Of a stretch of 64,000 nt of DNA, positions 1 to 11,423 are shown piece after piece. This DNA comes from Dama dama (taxonomy: Eukaryota; Chordata; Mammalia; Artiodactyla; Cervidae), in assembly GCF_033118175.1 (NCBI RefSeq), contig NC_083710.1, positions 43,803,501 through 43,867,500 on the forward strand, in the 5' to 3' direction. Below the pieces are notes generated by a model. It worked only from the letters and a program-made list of their open reading frames with translations, searched no databases and was not told where the DNA came from. The stretch's first letter is position 1. The number at the start of each line of letters is the position of its first letter. The position numbers and the translations under genes are program-made.

Positions 1-124
1 TTTCCATTTTCTCCATATTTATTTGCATGAAGTAATGGGACCAGTGCCATGATCTTTGTTTTCTGAATGTTAAGTTTTAAGCCATCTTTTTCACTCTCCT
101 CTTTCACTTTCATCAAGAGCCTCT

Positions 125-445
125 TTAGTTCCTCTTAACTTTTTGCCATAGGGTGGTGTCATCTGCATATCTGAGGTTACTGATATTTCTCCTGGCAATC
201 TTGTTTCCAGCTTGTGCTTCATCCAGCCCAGCATTTCTCATGATGTACTCTGCATAGAAGTTAAATATGCAGGGTGACAATATACAGCCTTGATGTACTC
301 CATTCCCAATTTGGAACCAGTCCAATGTTCCATGTCTGGTTCTAACTGTTACTTCTTTACCTGCATACAGATTTCTCAGGAGGCAGATAAGATGGTCTGA
401 TATTCCCATCTCCTTAAGAATTTTCCACAATTTGTTGTGATCCAC
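125..445 (-). pseudogene. BovB reverse transcriptase palm fragment
   Basis: A 106-residue open piece of the BovB RT. Motif B QGCILSP lies near residues 52-58 and the catalytic YADD at residues 93-96, followed by TTLW where other copies have TTLM. It begins just after motif A, whose aspartate lies across a frame break, and ends at a stop shortly after YADD. In the living family this enzyme primes cDNA synthesis from a nicked genomic target. Here it is a relic without a complete catalytic core in one frame. Confidence 0.9.
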
Positions 446-604
446 TCAGTCAAAGGCTTTGACATAATCAATAAAGCAGAAGTAGATATTTTTCTGGAAA
501 TCTCTTGCTTTTTTCATGATCCAGTGGATGTTGGAAATGTGATCTTTGTTTCCTCTGCCCTTTCTAAATCCAGCTTGAATACATTGAACTTCTTGGTTCA
601 CATA

Positions 605-928
605 CTATTGAAGCCTCACATGGAGAATTTTGAGCATTACTTTGCTAGCGTGTGAGATGAATGCAACTCTGTGGTAGTTTGGACATTCTTTGGCATTGCC
701 CTTCTTTGGGATTGGAATGAAAGATGAAGTCTTCCAGTCCTGTGGCCATTGATGAATTTTCCAAATTTGCTGGCATACTGAAAGCAGCACTTTCACAGCA
801 TCATCTTTTAGGATTTGAAATAGCTCAGCTGGAATTCCATCACCTCCACTAGCTTTGTTCATAGTGATACTTCCTAAGGCCCACTTGACTTCACATTCCA
901 GGATGTCTAACTCTAGGTGGTTGATCAC
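605..928 (-). pseudogene. BovB ORF2 fragment (linker to RT start)
   Basis: A 107-residue open piece between the endonuclease and the RT core of the same BovB copy. It matches the parallel stretches in the copies at 19599-21812 and 16290-18051, including the glycine-rich SGGDGIPAE segment and IPIPKKGNA. The frame is lost before the catalytic aspartates, so it cannot encode an active polymerase. Confidence 0.85.
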
Positions 929-2410
929 ACCATTGTGGTTATAGGTAATTAAGATCTTTTTTGTATAGTTCTTCAGTGTATTCTTGCCACCTCTTCTTAA
1001 TATCTTCTGCTTCTGCTAGGTCTATACCATTTCTGTCCTTTATTGAGCCCATCTTTGCATGAAATGTTCCCTTCATATCTCTAATTTTCTTGAAGAAATC
1101 TCTAGCCTTTCCCAGTCTCCTCTTTTCCTCTGTTATTTGCATTGATCACTGAGAAAGCCTTTCTTATCTCTCCTTGCTGTTCTTTGGAACTGTGCATTCA
1201 CCATGGGTATAGCTTTCCTTTTATCCTTTGCCTTTAGCTTCTCTTCTTCTCACAGCTATTTGTAAGGCCTCTTCAGACAACCATTTTGCCTTTTTGCATT
1301 TCTTTTTCTTGGGGATGATCTTGATCACTGCCTCCTGTACAATGTCATGAATTGTTTTTCAGGAACTCTATCTACCCCTTTTCTCTATTTTTCACTTCTA
1401 CTGTATAATTGTAAAGGATTTGATTTAGGTCATACTGAATGGTCTAGTGGTTTTCCTTGCTTTCTTCAATTTAAATCTGAATTTTGCAAGAACGAGTTCA
1501 TGATCTGAGCCACAGTCTGTCTCTGGTCTGTATAGAGCTTCTCCATCTTTGGCTGCAAAGGATATAATCAATGTAATTTCTGGTGATGTCCATCTGGTGA
1601 TGTCTATATGTAGTCTTCTTTTGTGTTGTTGGAAAAGGGTGTTTGCTATGACAGTGAGTTCTCTTGGCGAAACTCTGTTAGTCTATGGCCTGCTTCATTT
1701 TGAACTCCGAGAACAAACTTGCCTGTTACTCCAGGTGTTTCTTGACTTCCTACTTTGCATTCCAGTTCCCTATGATGAAAATGACATCTTTCTTTGATGT
1801 TAGTTCTAGGAGGTATTGTAAGTCTTTGTAGAATCATTCAACTTCAGTTTCTTCATCATCAGTGGTTGGGGCATATACTTGGATTGTTTTGATGTTGAAT
1901 GGTTTGCCTTGGAAATGAACTGAAATCATTCTGTCAATTTTAAGATTGCAACCAAGTAACACATTTGACTCTTTGTTGACTATGAGGTCTATGCCATTCC
2001 TTCTGAGGGATTCTTGGCCACAGTAGTAGATACAATGTTCATCCTAATTAAATTCGCCCATTCCCACCTATTTTAGCTCACTGTTTGTTAAAATTTTGAT
2101 GTTTACTCTTGCCATCTACTGTTTTGACCTCATCATGTTTACCTTGATTCATGAACCTAAGATGCTATGCAGTATTGTTCTTTAGAGTATCGGACTTCAC
2201 TTCTTTCACCAGTCACATCCACAACTGGGTGCTGGTTTCGCTTCGGCTCCATCTCTTCATTCTTTCTGTAGTTATTTCTCCACTCTTCTCCAGTAGCATA
2301 TTGGGTACCTACCGGCCTGGTGAGTTCATCTCTCAGTGTCACATCTTTTCATACTGTTCATGGGATTCTCAAGGCAAGAATACTGAATGCAGTAAGAATA
2401 CTGAAGTATA

Positions 2411-3714
2411 ATAAAACACATAATACATTTTCGAATAATGTACTCTGTTAAAAACAGAACTTTTTCATGAATAAAAAATTAATAATGCTTTTCTTTCAAT
2501 TCCTGACCATTTTCCCTTTTAAATGTCACAAATAGAATTTGAGCCTCTACCTAATTCAATTTCAGTGTACAAAGATTTTTTGTAAATCACTCCAGGTAGC
2601 TGACAGTCATATTACTATGACATACTTCCAATATATAATGATATCTTTAAGCTTCATTATATTTGTAAGCATTCTTAAGCCTTAGTATATGATTTATAGT
2701 AATATCAAAGAAGAGCATAATTCTGTCTACATTTTCTATTTAACTAAGTTTCTTTATTGTTTTTGTCATAGTAAAATACTGTTGAAAATTAAATAGGTGT
2801 TCCTTAAAGTCTGCTGTTTGATAGTTGTTGGCATCTGTGTCATAGTTCTTCATCATGCATGAATCATTCCCCATGAACACCTAATTTTGAAAAAGTTTTT
2901 CCTATATTGAGAAATTTGGCAATTTCTACCATCTTTGATTACATTGCCTAGTGTGATAGGCAATTTCCTGTGTATGCATTTTTTTTTTCAGTGTTTGTTC
3001 ATAGAGCTATCATTTTAAAGACATTTAAACAGATGTTTAGGGATCTGAATTTAAGCTAAAATTCAAACCTCTGCTTTGTTACACAGGCAAATACATATCT
3101 AAGTGGACAAAAAATGATGAACAGAATTTGTTAGTAGGTTTACATCTGGGTGGATAGTTAAACTGCAGGTAAACCTCAACATCTGTATCTGTCATTTGGC
3201 ACATTTCTCGATTAGAAATCACATGCAAATGCCAGAAATTGTGAGATTAGAATGTGAAAAAAATTGGTTTTAATATCAATGTTTGGATGTAAGAAGGGAA
3301 AATGAACACAGACAGTCCCATGCAACTTGGTAATACGACTTCTCTGGCAATTCATGTAAATCTTTATTGGAATTGTTTAAAATGCCTGTTGTTTTACATT
3401 GTTTAAAAATTGTTTAAACAATTGTTTAAATTGTTTAAAAATCTGTTTTTGAAGGGATTTTGATCTTAAAGATGTATTTGCATAGTAAGGATATAGTATT
3501 TGCATTTGAGGGTTTTGAAAGTTCTTAAGCTAACCAAGTTTGAGCCACAGGGAGGCCTCCAAAAGTCCTGATGACCCATTAGAACTACCATTAATGCCAG
3601 GCAAGCAAGTTTTAAGTTAACTTATCTTTTTTTTTCATTGCTTCAACTTTATCTTACTAATACAAGGGATATCTTTATCTTCCCACCTGAAAGTATGGCA
3701 AAACCTAGTCTAGA
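2411..3714. other. AT-rich DNA with no recognised gene
   Basis: I see no gene or younger repeat here. At about 3375-3445 the octamer-like unit ttgtttaaa recurs four times in a row and is partly self-complementary (contains gtttaaac). Short open frames have no recognisable domains. Confidence 0.5.
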
Positions 3715-4617
3715 ATCTTTTTTTTCCCCAGATTTATTAAGATTTATTTCCCAGATTTATCTATAATCATAATCTTCATGTAATATTATATACATGTATA
3801 TTGAAAGATTTGATACATTTATTCATTGTGATGTAATTACCATTTTGGGTTAGTTAATACTTCAACCACCTCATACAATTAAGGTTTATTTCTTGTAGTG
3901 AGAATATTTAAGGTCTACACTCTTAACATCTTTCAAGTATAAAATAAAACATTGTTAATTGTGATAACCCATGCTGTACATTAGACCTCAGAATTTACTC
4001 ATCTTATAACTGGAAATTTATATTCTTTGATTAACATATCTTCTTTTATCATACACACCCCCCTGCCCCAGTGCCTGACAACCACCATTTTATTCTGTTT
4101 CTGTGAATTCAGCTCTGTTAGATTCCACATATAAGTGAATATCATACTGTATTTGACTTTCTCTGTCTGGCTTATTTCACTTAGCATACTACTCTCAATT
4201 CAGAAGAATTCTCTTTCTTCTCATAGTTGAGTGATATTCCATTGCATATGCACATACTGTATCTGCTTCTCCATGCATCCACTGATCACCACTTAGGTTG
4301 CTTTGATATCTTGATGTCGTGAATAATGCTACAATGAACCTGGGTGTACTGATATATATATTAGAGATCCTGATTTCATTTCCTTTAGATATAAACTCAG
4401 AAGTGGCATTGTTGGATCATATGTAGTTTTGTTTTTAATTTTTCGAGGAATTTCAGTGTTGTTTCCATTATGTCTGCCCAAATTACATTCCCATCTACAG
4501 TGCACAAGGAATCCCTATTTTCCACATCTTCACCAATATTTATATCTTGTCTTTTTGATGATAGTCATTCTAACAGGTATGAAGTGATAGCTCATTGCGG
4601 ATTTTGTTTGTATCTTC

Positions 4618-4630
4618 CTGATGATTAGTG
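4618..4630. repeat. TSD, left copy, of BovB 4631-5375
   Basis: ctgatgattagtg, identical to 5374-5386. The first three bases also fit the BovB tail unit, so the certain part is atgattagtg. Confidence 0.85.
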
Positions 4631-5375
4631 GCAGAAAGCGAAGAAGAACTAAAGAGCCTCTTGAAGAAAGTGAAAGAGGAGAGTGAGAAAGTTGGCTTAA
4701 AGCTCAGCATTTAGAAAACTAAGATCATGGCATCTGGTCCCATCACTTCATGGCAAATAGATGGGGAAACAGTGGAAACGAGACTATTTTTTGGGCTCCA
4801 AAATCACTGCAGATGGTGATTGCAGCCATAAAATTAAAAGACGCTTACTCCTTGGAAGGATAGTTATGACCAACCTAGACAGCACATTAAAAAGCAGAGA
4901 TATTACTTCACTGACAAAAGTCTATCTAGTCAAGGCTATGGTTTTTCCAGTAGTCATATATGGATGTGAGAGTTGGGCTATAAAGAAAGCTGAGTGCCGA
5001 AGAATTGATACTTTTGGATTGTGGTGTTGGAGAAGACTCTTGAGAGTCCCTTGGACTGCAAGGAGATCCACCCAGTCCATCCTAAAGGAAATCAGTCCTT
5101 AATATTCATTGGAAGGACTGATGTTGAAGCTGAAACTCCAAAACTTTGGCCACCTGATGTGAAGAGCTGACTTATTTAAAAAGACCCTGATGCTGGGAAA
5201 GATAGAAGGCAGGAGGAGAAGGGGATGACAGAGGATGAGATGGTTGGATGGCCTCACTGACTCAACAGACATGAGTCTGAATAAACTCCGGGAGTTAGTG
5301 ATAGACAGGGAGACCTGGCATGCTGCAGTCCATGGGGTCGCAGAGTTGAACACGATTGAGCAACTGAACTGAACT
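4631..5375 (+). mobile_element. BovB 3' fragment inserted in old L1
   Basis: 5'-truncated BovB of about 745 bp, plus strand. It holds the RT C-terminal region: a frame at 4761-5102 has the segments LKSRDIT, MVFPVVIYGCESW and RIDTFGLWCWRRLL shared by every copy here. It ends in the 3' region with (ctgaa)n tail units. Identical 13-base sequences flank it, the hallmark of target-primed integration. It interrupts the old L1 between two halves of a sequence that is continuous in L1. Confidence 0.95.
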
Positions 5376-5386
5376 GATGATTAGTG
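5374..5386. repeat. TSD, right copy, of BovB 4631-5375
   Basis: ctgatgattagtg, perfect match to 4618-4630. L1 sequence resumes directly after it. Confidence 0.85.
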
Positions 5387-6460
5387 GTGTTGAGTACCTT
5401 TTCATGTACCTTTTATACATTTGCATGCATTCTTTGTAAAAATGTCCATTCAATTCCTCTGCTGATTTTTTAATCAAATTCTTTGAGTTCTTTGCTACTG
5501 AGTCATATGAGTCCCTTACACAGTTTGAATATCAACCTTTAATCATATTAGATTTTATAGATATTTTCTCACATTCTATAATATGTCCTTTCATTTTATT
5601 GATTCCCTTCCTGTACAGAAGCTTTTTAAATTCATGTAGTGCCATTTATTACTTTTTGCATTTGTTGCTTATGCTTTTGGTGCTTTATTAGAAAATATCA
5701 TTGCTGAGGTCAACATCAAAGAGCTTTTCCCCTCTTTTTTCCCTAGGAGTTTTTCAGTTCCAGGTCTTATGTTTTCTGTCTTTAATGCATTTTGAGTTGA
5801 GTTTGGTGAGTGGATATGTGATAACAATCTAATTTCACTATCATGCACATGATTACCAAGTATTCCCAAAATCATTTCTGGAAGAGACTGTCCTTTTTCA
5901 TTGAATATTCTTGACTCTCTTCTTAAATATTGGTTGATCATATATGCAAGGATTTATTTCTGGACTCAAGTCTATTACAATAGCCTGTGTGTCTATTTTT
6001 ATGCCAGTATCATACAGTTTTGATTACTATAACTGTTCAGTATAGTTTGAAATCAGGGAGTGTGATGCATACAACTTTGCTTTTTATCAGGATTGTTTTG
6101 GCTATTTGGGGTCTTTTTCTCTATTAATTTACTAAAGATTTGTCAATTTTGTTAATCTTTCTGAAAAGATGAATTGTATTGTGTTGATGTTTTCTATCAC
6201 TTTTCTGGTCTCTGTATCACTTACTTCCTCTTTGATCTTTGTTATCTCCTTCTCTCTGCTCTCTTTGGGCTCAATTTGGGTCTTCTTTTTCTAGTTATTT
6301 GAGGTATAAAGTCAGGTTGTTTGACATCTTTCTTTTTACTTAATATAGGTTTTTATTGCTATAAACTTTTCTCTTAGATTTGCTTTGACTACATCCCATA
6401 GATTTTTCACTGTTGCATTTGCATTTACATTTGTTTCAAATTACATATATTTTTATTTTC

Positions 6461-6674
6461 CATTGGTGGCTCAGTTGGTAAAGAATCTACATGAAATGCA
6501 GAAGGTCTGGGTTTGATCTCTGAGTCAGGAAGATCCCTTGGAGCAGGGAATGACAACCCACTTCAGTATTCTTGCCTGGGGATCCGACGGACAAAGGACC
6601 CCGGCAGGCTACAGTCCATAGGGTTGCAAAGAGTCAGATATGACTCAGCACTTTTCACTTTCAGTTTTCACTTT
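6461..6674 (+). mobile_element. Bov-tA-type SINE
   Basis: tRNA-derived head (ggtggctcag...), central part with ccacttcagtattcttgcctgg, and BovB-like 3' part (cagtccatagggttgcaaagagtcag), ending in a TTTCAC-rich tail. It lies inside the old minus-strand L1; flanking duplications are not clear. Confidence 0.9.
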
Positions 6675-7182
6675 GATCCATTAATTTCTTCAGAGGTATG
6701 TTGTTTAATTTTCATTTATTTGTGAAGATGGAGAAGAGGAAAGAAGGCTATACTGTTTTCTGTTAACCTTCATACAAGTGTTAAGTTGCTAAGACTCCAC
6801 CAAATTTCAGTATTAGAGTATTCTGAATTTAATTATATATCTAACTTTGCCAGTGTGTTGTGTGTTTTCATATGTTTTCATGATACTAATTAGCACCTTT
6901 TTATTTCATTTTGAAAAGCTTTCAGAATTTCTTTACGGCAGATTTAGTGATGATGAAGTCCCACAGTTTTTGCCTGGGCAAGACTTTAATTTTTATTTAT
7001 TTCTGAAAGAAAATTTTGCCACTTAGAACATTTCTAGTTGTTAGTTTTCTCTTTCAGCACTTTGAGTATATCATCCCACTCTCTTCTGGCCTGTAAGGTT
7101 TCTGCTAAGAAATCTATTGATAATTTTTGGAGGTTCCCTTATAAGTTACAAGTTTTTTCTCTTGCTGCTTTTAAGTCTTTCT

Positions 7183-7195
7183 AGTCTTTGATCTT
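7183..7195. repeat. TSD, left copy, of ruminant L1 7196-8607
   Basis: agtctttgatctt, identical to 8608-8620. Confidence 0.85.
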
Positions 7196-8607
7196 TTGTT
7201 ATTGTTGTTTGCTTTGTTTTTTAATTGATTTATTTCTTTTAATTGGAGGCTAATTACGTCACAATATTGTAGCAGCTTTTGCCATACATTGACATGAATC
7301 AGCTATGGGTGTACATGTGTCCCCATCCTGAACCCCCTCCCACCTCCCTCCCCATCCCATCCCTCAGGGTGGTCCCAGCGCACTGGCTTTGAGTGCCGTG
7401 TTTCATGCATTGATCATGGACTGGTCATGTATTTCACATATGGTAACATACATGTTTCAATGCTATTCTTTCAAATCATCCCACCCTCACCTTCTCTCAC
7501 AGAGTCCAAAAGTCTGTTCTTAATATCTGGGTCTCTTTTGCTGTCTCATATATAGTATCATCCTTACCATCTTTCTAAATTCCATATATATGCATTAGTA
7601 TACTGTATTGGTGTTTTTCTTTGACTTACTTCACTCTGCATAATAGGCTCCAGTTTCATCCACTTCTTTAAAACTGATTCAAATGCATTCTTTTTAATAG
7701 CTAAGTAATATTCCATTGTGTATATGTACCACAGCTTTCTTATCCATTTGTCTGCTGATGGACATCTAGGTTACTTCCATGTCCTAGCTATCGTAAACAG
7801 TGCTGAGATAAATATTGGGGTACATGTGTCTCTTTCAATTCTGGTTTCCTCAGTGTGTATGCCCAGCAGTGGGATTGCTGGGTCATATGGCAGCTCTATT
7901 TCCAGTTTTTTAAGGAATCTCCACACTGTTCTCCCTAGTGGCTGTACTAGTTTGCATTCCTACCAACAGTGTAAGAGGGTTCCCTTTTCTCTGTACTGTC
8001 TCCAGCATTTATTGTTTGTAGACTTTTTGATGACAGCCATTCTGACTGGCATGAGATGGTCCCTCTTATGGTTTTGATTTGCATTTCTCTGATAATGAGT
8101 GATGTTGAGCATCTTTTCATGTGTTTGTTAGCCATCTGGATGTCTTCTTTGGAGAAATGTCTGTTTAGTTCTTTGGCCCATTTTTTGATTGGGTTATTTA
8201 TTTTTCTGGTATTGAGCTGCATGAGCTGCTTGTATATTCTTGAGGTGAATTCTCTGTCAGTTTCTTCATTTGCTATTATTTTCTCCCATTCTGAAGGCTA
8301 TCTCTTCACCTTGTTTATAGTTTCCTTTGTTGTGCAAAAGCTTTTGAGTTTAATTAGGTCCCATTTGTTTATTTTTGCTTTTATTTCCATCACTCTGGAA
8401 GATGGCCATAGAGGACGCTGCTGTGATTTATGTCAGAGAGTGTTTTGCCTATGTTTTCCTCTACGAATTTCATAGTTTCTGGTCTTACATTTAGATCTTT
8501 AATCCATTTTGAGTTTATTTTTGTGTATGGTGTTACAAAGTGTTCTAGTTCCATTCTTTTACAGGTGGTTGACCAGTTTTCCCAGCTATACTATACTACA
8601 AAGCTAC
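7196..8607 (-). mobile_element. Ruminant L1 (L1-BT type), 5'-truncated, nested in older L1
   Basis: A 1.4 kb L1 in antisense. The left end, after a degenerate T stretch, has the ruminant L1 3'UTR signature (complement of ttaattggaggctaatta; the C-rich stretch at 7318-7365). It then runs through ORF2 C-terminal sequence to about 8584. The last 24 bases, 8584-8607, do not fit L1 and may be filler added at 5' joining. Thirteen-base duplications flank it exactly. It is clearly less decayed than the L1 it sits in. The plus-strand open frames at 7718-8687 are antisense to it and not genes. Confidence 0.9.
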
Positions 8608-8620
8608 AGTCTTTGATCTT
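8608..8620. repeat. TSD, right copy, of ruminant L1 7196-8607
   Basis: agtctttgatctt, identical to 7183-7195; the older L1 resumes here. Confidence 0.85.
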
Positions 8621-8707
8621 CAATGATTCTATTATAATGTATCACTGTGAAGGTGTCTTTACCCTGTGTTTGTTTGGTGTACTGTGAGTCCATGTTCGGT
8701 GTCCTAG

Positions 8708-8905
8708 GACTCCCTTGATGGCTCGGATGGCATAGAATCTTCCTGCAGTGCAGGAGACCGGGGTTGGGAAGATTCTCTGGAGAAGGGAATGGCAACCTGC
8801 TCCAGTATTCTCACCTAGAGAACCCCATGGACAGAGAACCCTGGCAGGCCACAGTCCATGAGGTCACAAAGAATCGGACATGACTGAATGACTAGCACAC
8901 ATATG
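8708..8905 (+). mobile_element. Bov-tA-type SINE
   Basis: Diverged tRNA-like head (gatggctcggatgg), then gagaagggaatggcaac and the BovB-like 3' part (cacagtccatgaggtcacaaag). It follows about 90 bp of old L1 after the ruminant L1 insertion, making it the fourth insertion in that host. Confidence 0.88.
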
Positions 8906-8969
8906 AGTCAATGAATTTCAATATCCAAATCTCTCTTCAGTTTGGGAAGTTCTCAGTCATTATTTCTTT

Positions 8970-8989
8970 AATTTTTTTTTTTTTTTTTT
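8970..8989 (+). repeat. poly(T) run
   Basis: Uninterrupted T run of about 18 after ctttaa, within old antisense L1; it corresponds to an A-run on the L1 sense strand. Confidence 0.85.
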
Positions 8990-9540
8990 CTCTTCTCCCT
9001 CTTTCTCCTATGGAAATTCAGAAACTCACAAATTGGTTCATTTGATGGTATTTAATAGATTATAAGGCTTTCTTCACTCTTTTTAGATTTTTCTTCTCTT
9101 CTGACTAGATAATTTCAAAATTCTTATGTTCTATATCATAGATTCTTTCCTCTGCTTCATTCATTCTGCTTTTAATGCTCTCTATTGAAATTTAAAATAA
9201 ATAAATCCAGTCTTTCATTTCATCAGCTTCAGAGTTTTGGATTGGTTCTTTTTTTATGATTTCACTCTCTGTTAAACTTCTCCTTTTGTTCATGTTTTAT
9301 TTTCTTGAACTCGGCCTGTGGGATCAGTTACTGAAAGATTATCTGTAAAAGCAAATGATGGTAGTGTCACATCTCTTTAATTTTTCATATTCTTGAAGTT
9401 TTCCACTTCTATTTTCAAATTTGAAGCAGCAGTTATCTCTTCCAGTCTTTAATAACTGACAAATATCTGTTGTCAGTCTAGCTAGGTTTTCTGAGGCTTT
9501 CTCAGACCTCCTTTAAAAATACTTTCCTCATGCATCTTAC

Positions 9541-9889
9541 TCCATTTTTTTTTCAAAATTACTAAAATTTTATTCTTTTAAGAATAATTCTGTAAGTTAT
9601 ATTTTTTAGGGATAAACTATGTGCAAAAATAGTTTGCATTTAAAATTACTCATTATTATTTCAAATATCTATCAACAATATATTTTAGATTTTCATACTA
9701 TAAACAGTACATATGAATATATAATAGATGGGTGTGGAGATAGAATGACTTCCAGAGATGTTTATACATAATCTCTAGAATCTTTAAAAATATTACCTTA
9801 CATGGCAAAGAAATTATACAGTTGTAATTAAGAGTGTAGACTCTCAGATGGTAGTTTAACTTGAAATATCCAAGTGTACCCAATTTAAT
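9541..9889. other. AT-rich, no recognised element
   Basis: No gene seen. A 67-residue minus-strand open frame at 9698-9901 has no recognisable motif and is probably chance. Confidence 0.4.
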
Positions 9890-10035
9890 CATATATTTCA
9901 TTAAAAGTTGATAACTGTCCCCAGCTGTGGTCAGAGAACCAGAGTAAAGGCAACATGCGGAAGCTGCCCCACTGTCATTGCTTTGAAGATGGAGAATATG
10001 TGCCCCAGAAATATGGACAGTCTCTGAAGCTGTCA

Positions 10036-10246
10036 GGGCTTTCCTGGTGGCTCAGACCAATTAAAGAATCTGCCTGTAATGCAGAAGACCTGGGTGTGAT
10101 CCCTGGGTTGGGAATATCCCCTGGAGAAGGAGATGGCAACCCACTCCAGTATTCTTACCTGGAGAATTCTATGGGCAGAGGAGCCTGGTGGGCTACAGTT
10201 CATGGGGTTGCAAAGAGTTGGACATGGCTGAGCAATTAACACACAC
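10036..10246 (+). mobile_element. Bov-tA-type SINE
   Basis: Complete SINE with head gggctttcctggtggctcag, a recognisable B-box region (gggtgtgatccctggg), centre with ggagaaggagatggcaac and a BovB-like 3' part. It splits the MLT1-like LTR and is followed by an (AAAAC)n tract, probably derived from its tail. Confidence 0.92.
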
Positions 10247-10260
10247 TGGAACTGGCAAAG

Positions 10261-10297
10261 TAAAACAAAACAAAACAAAACAAACAAACAAAAAACC
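10261..10297 (+). repeat. (AAAAC)n / (AAAC)n simple repeat
   Basis: Runs of taaaacaaaacaaaac then caaacaaacaaaaaac downstream of the SINE. Confidence 0.85.
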
Positions 10298-10589
10298 CAG
10301 AATATTTCCTAGAATCTTCAGAAAGGAACATAGGTCTACCAACACCTTGAGTGATTGCAGTGAGACTTGTGTCTAACTTCTAACCTAAAGAATGTAAGGA
10401 AATAATTTCTATTGTTCAAGCCAACTAGTTTGTGAAAGTTTCTTCAAGTACCAACAGAAAGCTAAAACAATTGTCCTTAACTTATGGTAGCACAAAATTA
10501 ATATGAAAAATATAAATTTATATTAAATACAAATTATGGAGAAATCACATATAATAAAATATAAATATTAAGTAAAAATTATCAAAGTG

Positions 10590-10637
10590 TTATATACATA
10601 TATATATATGTATATGTATACACACACACACACACAT
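10590..10637 (+). repeat. (TA)n-(CA)n compound microsatellite
   Basis: Alternating tatatacatatatatata followed by a (CA) stretch. Likely polymorphic. The surrounding 10480-10855 has nothing else I recognise. Confidence 0.85.
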
Positions 10638-10916
10638 CACAAAGGATTAGAGCCTAAGTGAAAGCATGAAGTTAAAGGAAGATCTGAAAAGCAGAAATAG
10701 AGTAAATCATTAAAGAGAATGACAGTTAAATATTTTTGATTAACTTACTAAGCCTTCATGAAGATGTTTGTATTTGAAATTATTTAATCATTTTAAAAAG
10801 GAAGAGAGAGAAATCATTTGAGGAGAATCTTTTAAGACTCTAGTTCTGCTGAATATATGTATATTGGTTTCCTGTGGCTGCTCTAACCAATTACTGCAAA
10901 GTTAATGGCTTAAAGT

Positions 10917-11104
10917 AAAAGTCACTCAGAGGTGTCTGACTCTTTGTGACCCCATGGACTGAGCCTGACAGGCTCCTCTGTTCATGGGATTTTCCAGGCA
11001 AGAATACTGGAGTGGGTTACCATTCCCTTCTCCAGGGGATCTTCCCAACCCAGGTCTCTTATATTACAGGTAGATTCTTTACTAACAGAGCCATCAGGGA
11101 AGCC
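10917..11104 (-). mobile_element. Bov-tA-type SINE
   Basis: Reverse-complement SINE. On the plus strand it opens with gtcactcagaggtgtctgactc (the BovB-like 3' part) and closes with gccatcagggaagccc (the tRNA-like head). It splits the minus-strand LTR remnant. Confidence 0.92.
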
Positions 11105-11206
11105 CACATTTATTCCCTTACATTTTTTGGAGGTCAGAAGTCCAAAGTAGTTTCATTGGGTTAAAGCCTATGTAGCAGCAGTGCTCTGCTACCTCTGTAA
11201 GTTATC

Positions 11207-11234
11207 GGGGGTGGGGGGTGGGGGTGGGGGTGGG
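11207..11234 (+). promoter_or_regulatory. Putative G-quadruplex motif
   Basis: Five G-runs of 5, 6, 5, 5 and 3 bases separated by single T residues. This fits the strict intramolecular G-quadruplex pattern with one-base loops, the most stable class. It lies in the LTR-like sequence and is the only such tract I see in an otherwise AT-rich window. Any regulatory role is inference. Confidence 0.75.
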
Positions 11235-11410
11235 TATTTCCTTGTCTTTTCTAGCTTCTAGGGCTACATTCGTTGTTCATGGCTGCATATTCTGTCTTTC
11301 GTCTTTCAGTTCATCAGCATAGCACCCCTTCAGTTATCTGTCTTCACATTTCATTTTCCACTCAGTCCTAATGGTGTGTGATTGCAATCAAAGCATATCA
11401 TCTCTAGGAT

Positions 11411-11423
11411 AATTTCCCCATTG
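11411..11423. repeat. TSD, left copy, of SINE 11424-11633
   Basis: aatttccccattg; pairs with aattttcccattg at 11634-11646 (one mismatch). Confidence 0.8.

Larger units (their letters stand above)
1..2410 (-). mobile_element. BovB (RTE-type LINE), 3' end cut by window edge
   Basis: Minus-strand BovB non-LTR retrotransposon. Reading leftward from about 2410 it shows the 5' region, the APE-type endonuclease, a linker and the reverse transcriptase, and it leaves the window inside the C-terminal part. The endonuclease SDH motif is intact (complement of 1500-1508). The RT keeps motif B (QGCILSP) and YADD. The reading frame is broken several times: RT pieces lie at 125-445 and 605-928 and a linker piece at 939-1142. 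The first roughly 750 bp seen in the copy at 38245 are absent, so it is 5'-truncated. Near its 5' terminus a 12-base direct repeat (aagaatactgaa) occurs at 2376-2387 and 2394-2405. Non-functional by inference. Confidence 0.95.
3715..9540 (-). mobile_element. Old L1 LINE, minus strand, host of nested insertions
   Basis: An ancient mammalian L1 in antisense. It starts at a T-rich stretch near 3715 (its 3' end), runs through 3'UTR and ORF2 C-terminal sequence (3780-4617 and 5387-6110), mid-ORF2 (6120-6460) and ORF1-like sequence (6870-7182 and 8621-9300). It is interrupted by BovB (4631-5375), a SINE (from 6461), a ruminant L1 (7196-8607) and another SINE (from 8708). Removing these leaves roughly 3.3 kb, so internal deletions are also likely. 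The right boundary near 9540 is uncertain. No frame is intact. Confidence 0.8.
9890..10480 (+). mobile_element. MLT1-like (MaLR) LTR remnant with SINE insertion
   Basis: Fragments on both sides of a SINE resemble the 3' half of MLT1-type LTRs of the mammalian ERVL-MaLR group: the gcggaagctgcccc stretch at about 9957, the caccttgagtgattgcagtg motif near 10341, and the gtaaggaaataatttctattgttcaagcca segment near 10395, followed by an ...agctaaaaca end. No internal coding sequence remains. Recognised by family resemblance only; the subfamily and left end are uncertain. Confidence 0.6.

Noticed and set aside
7718..8687. Overlapping plus-strand open frames of 119, 139 and 85 residues with hydrophobic stretches
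   Set aside because: They are antisense to the ruminant L1 at 7196-8607; no independent gene signal.
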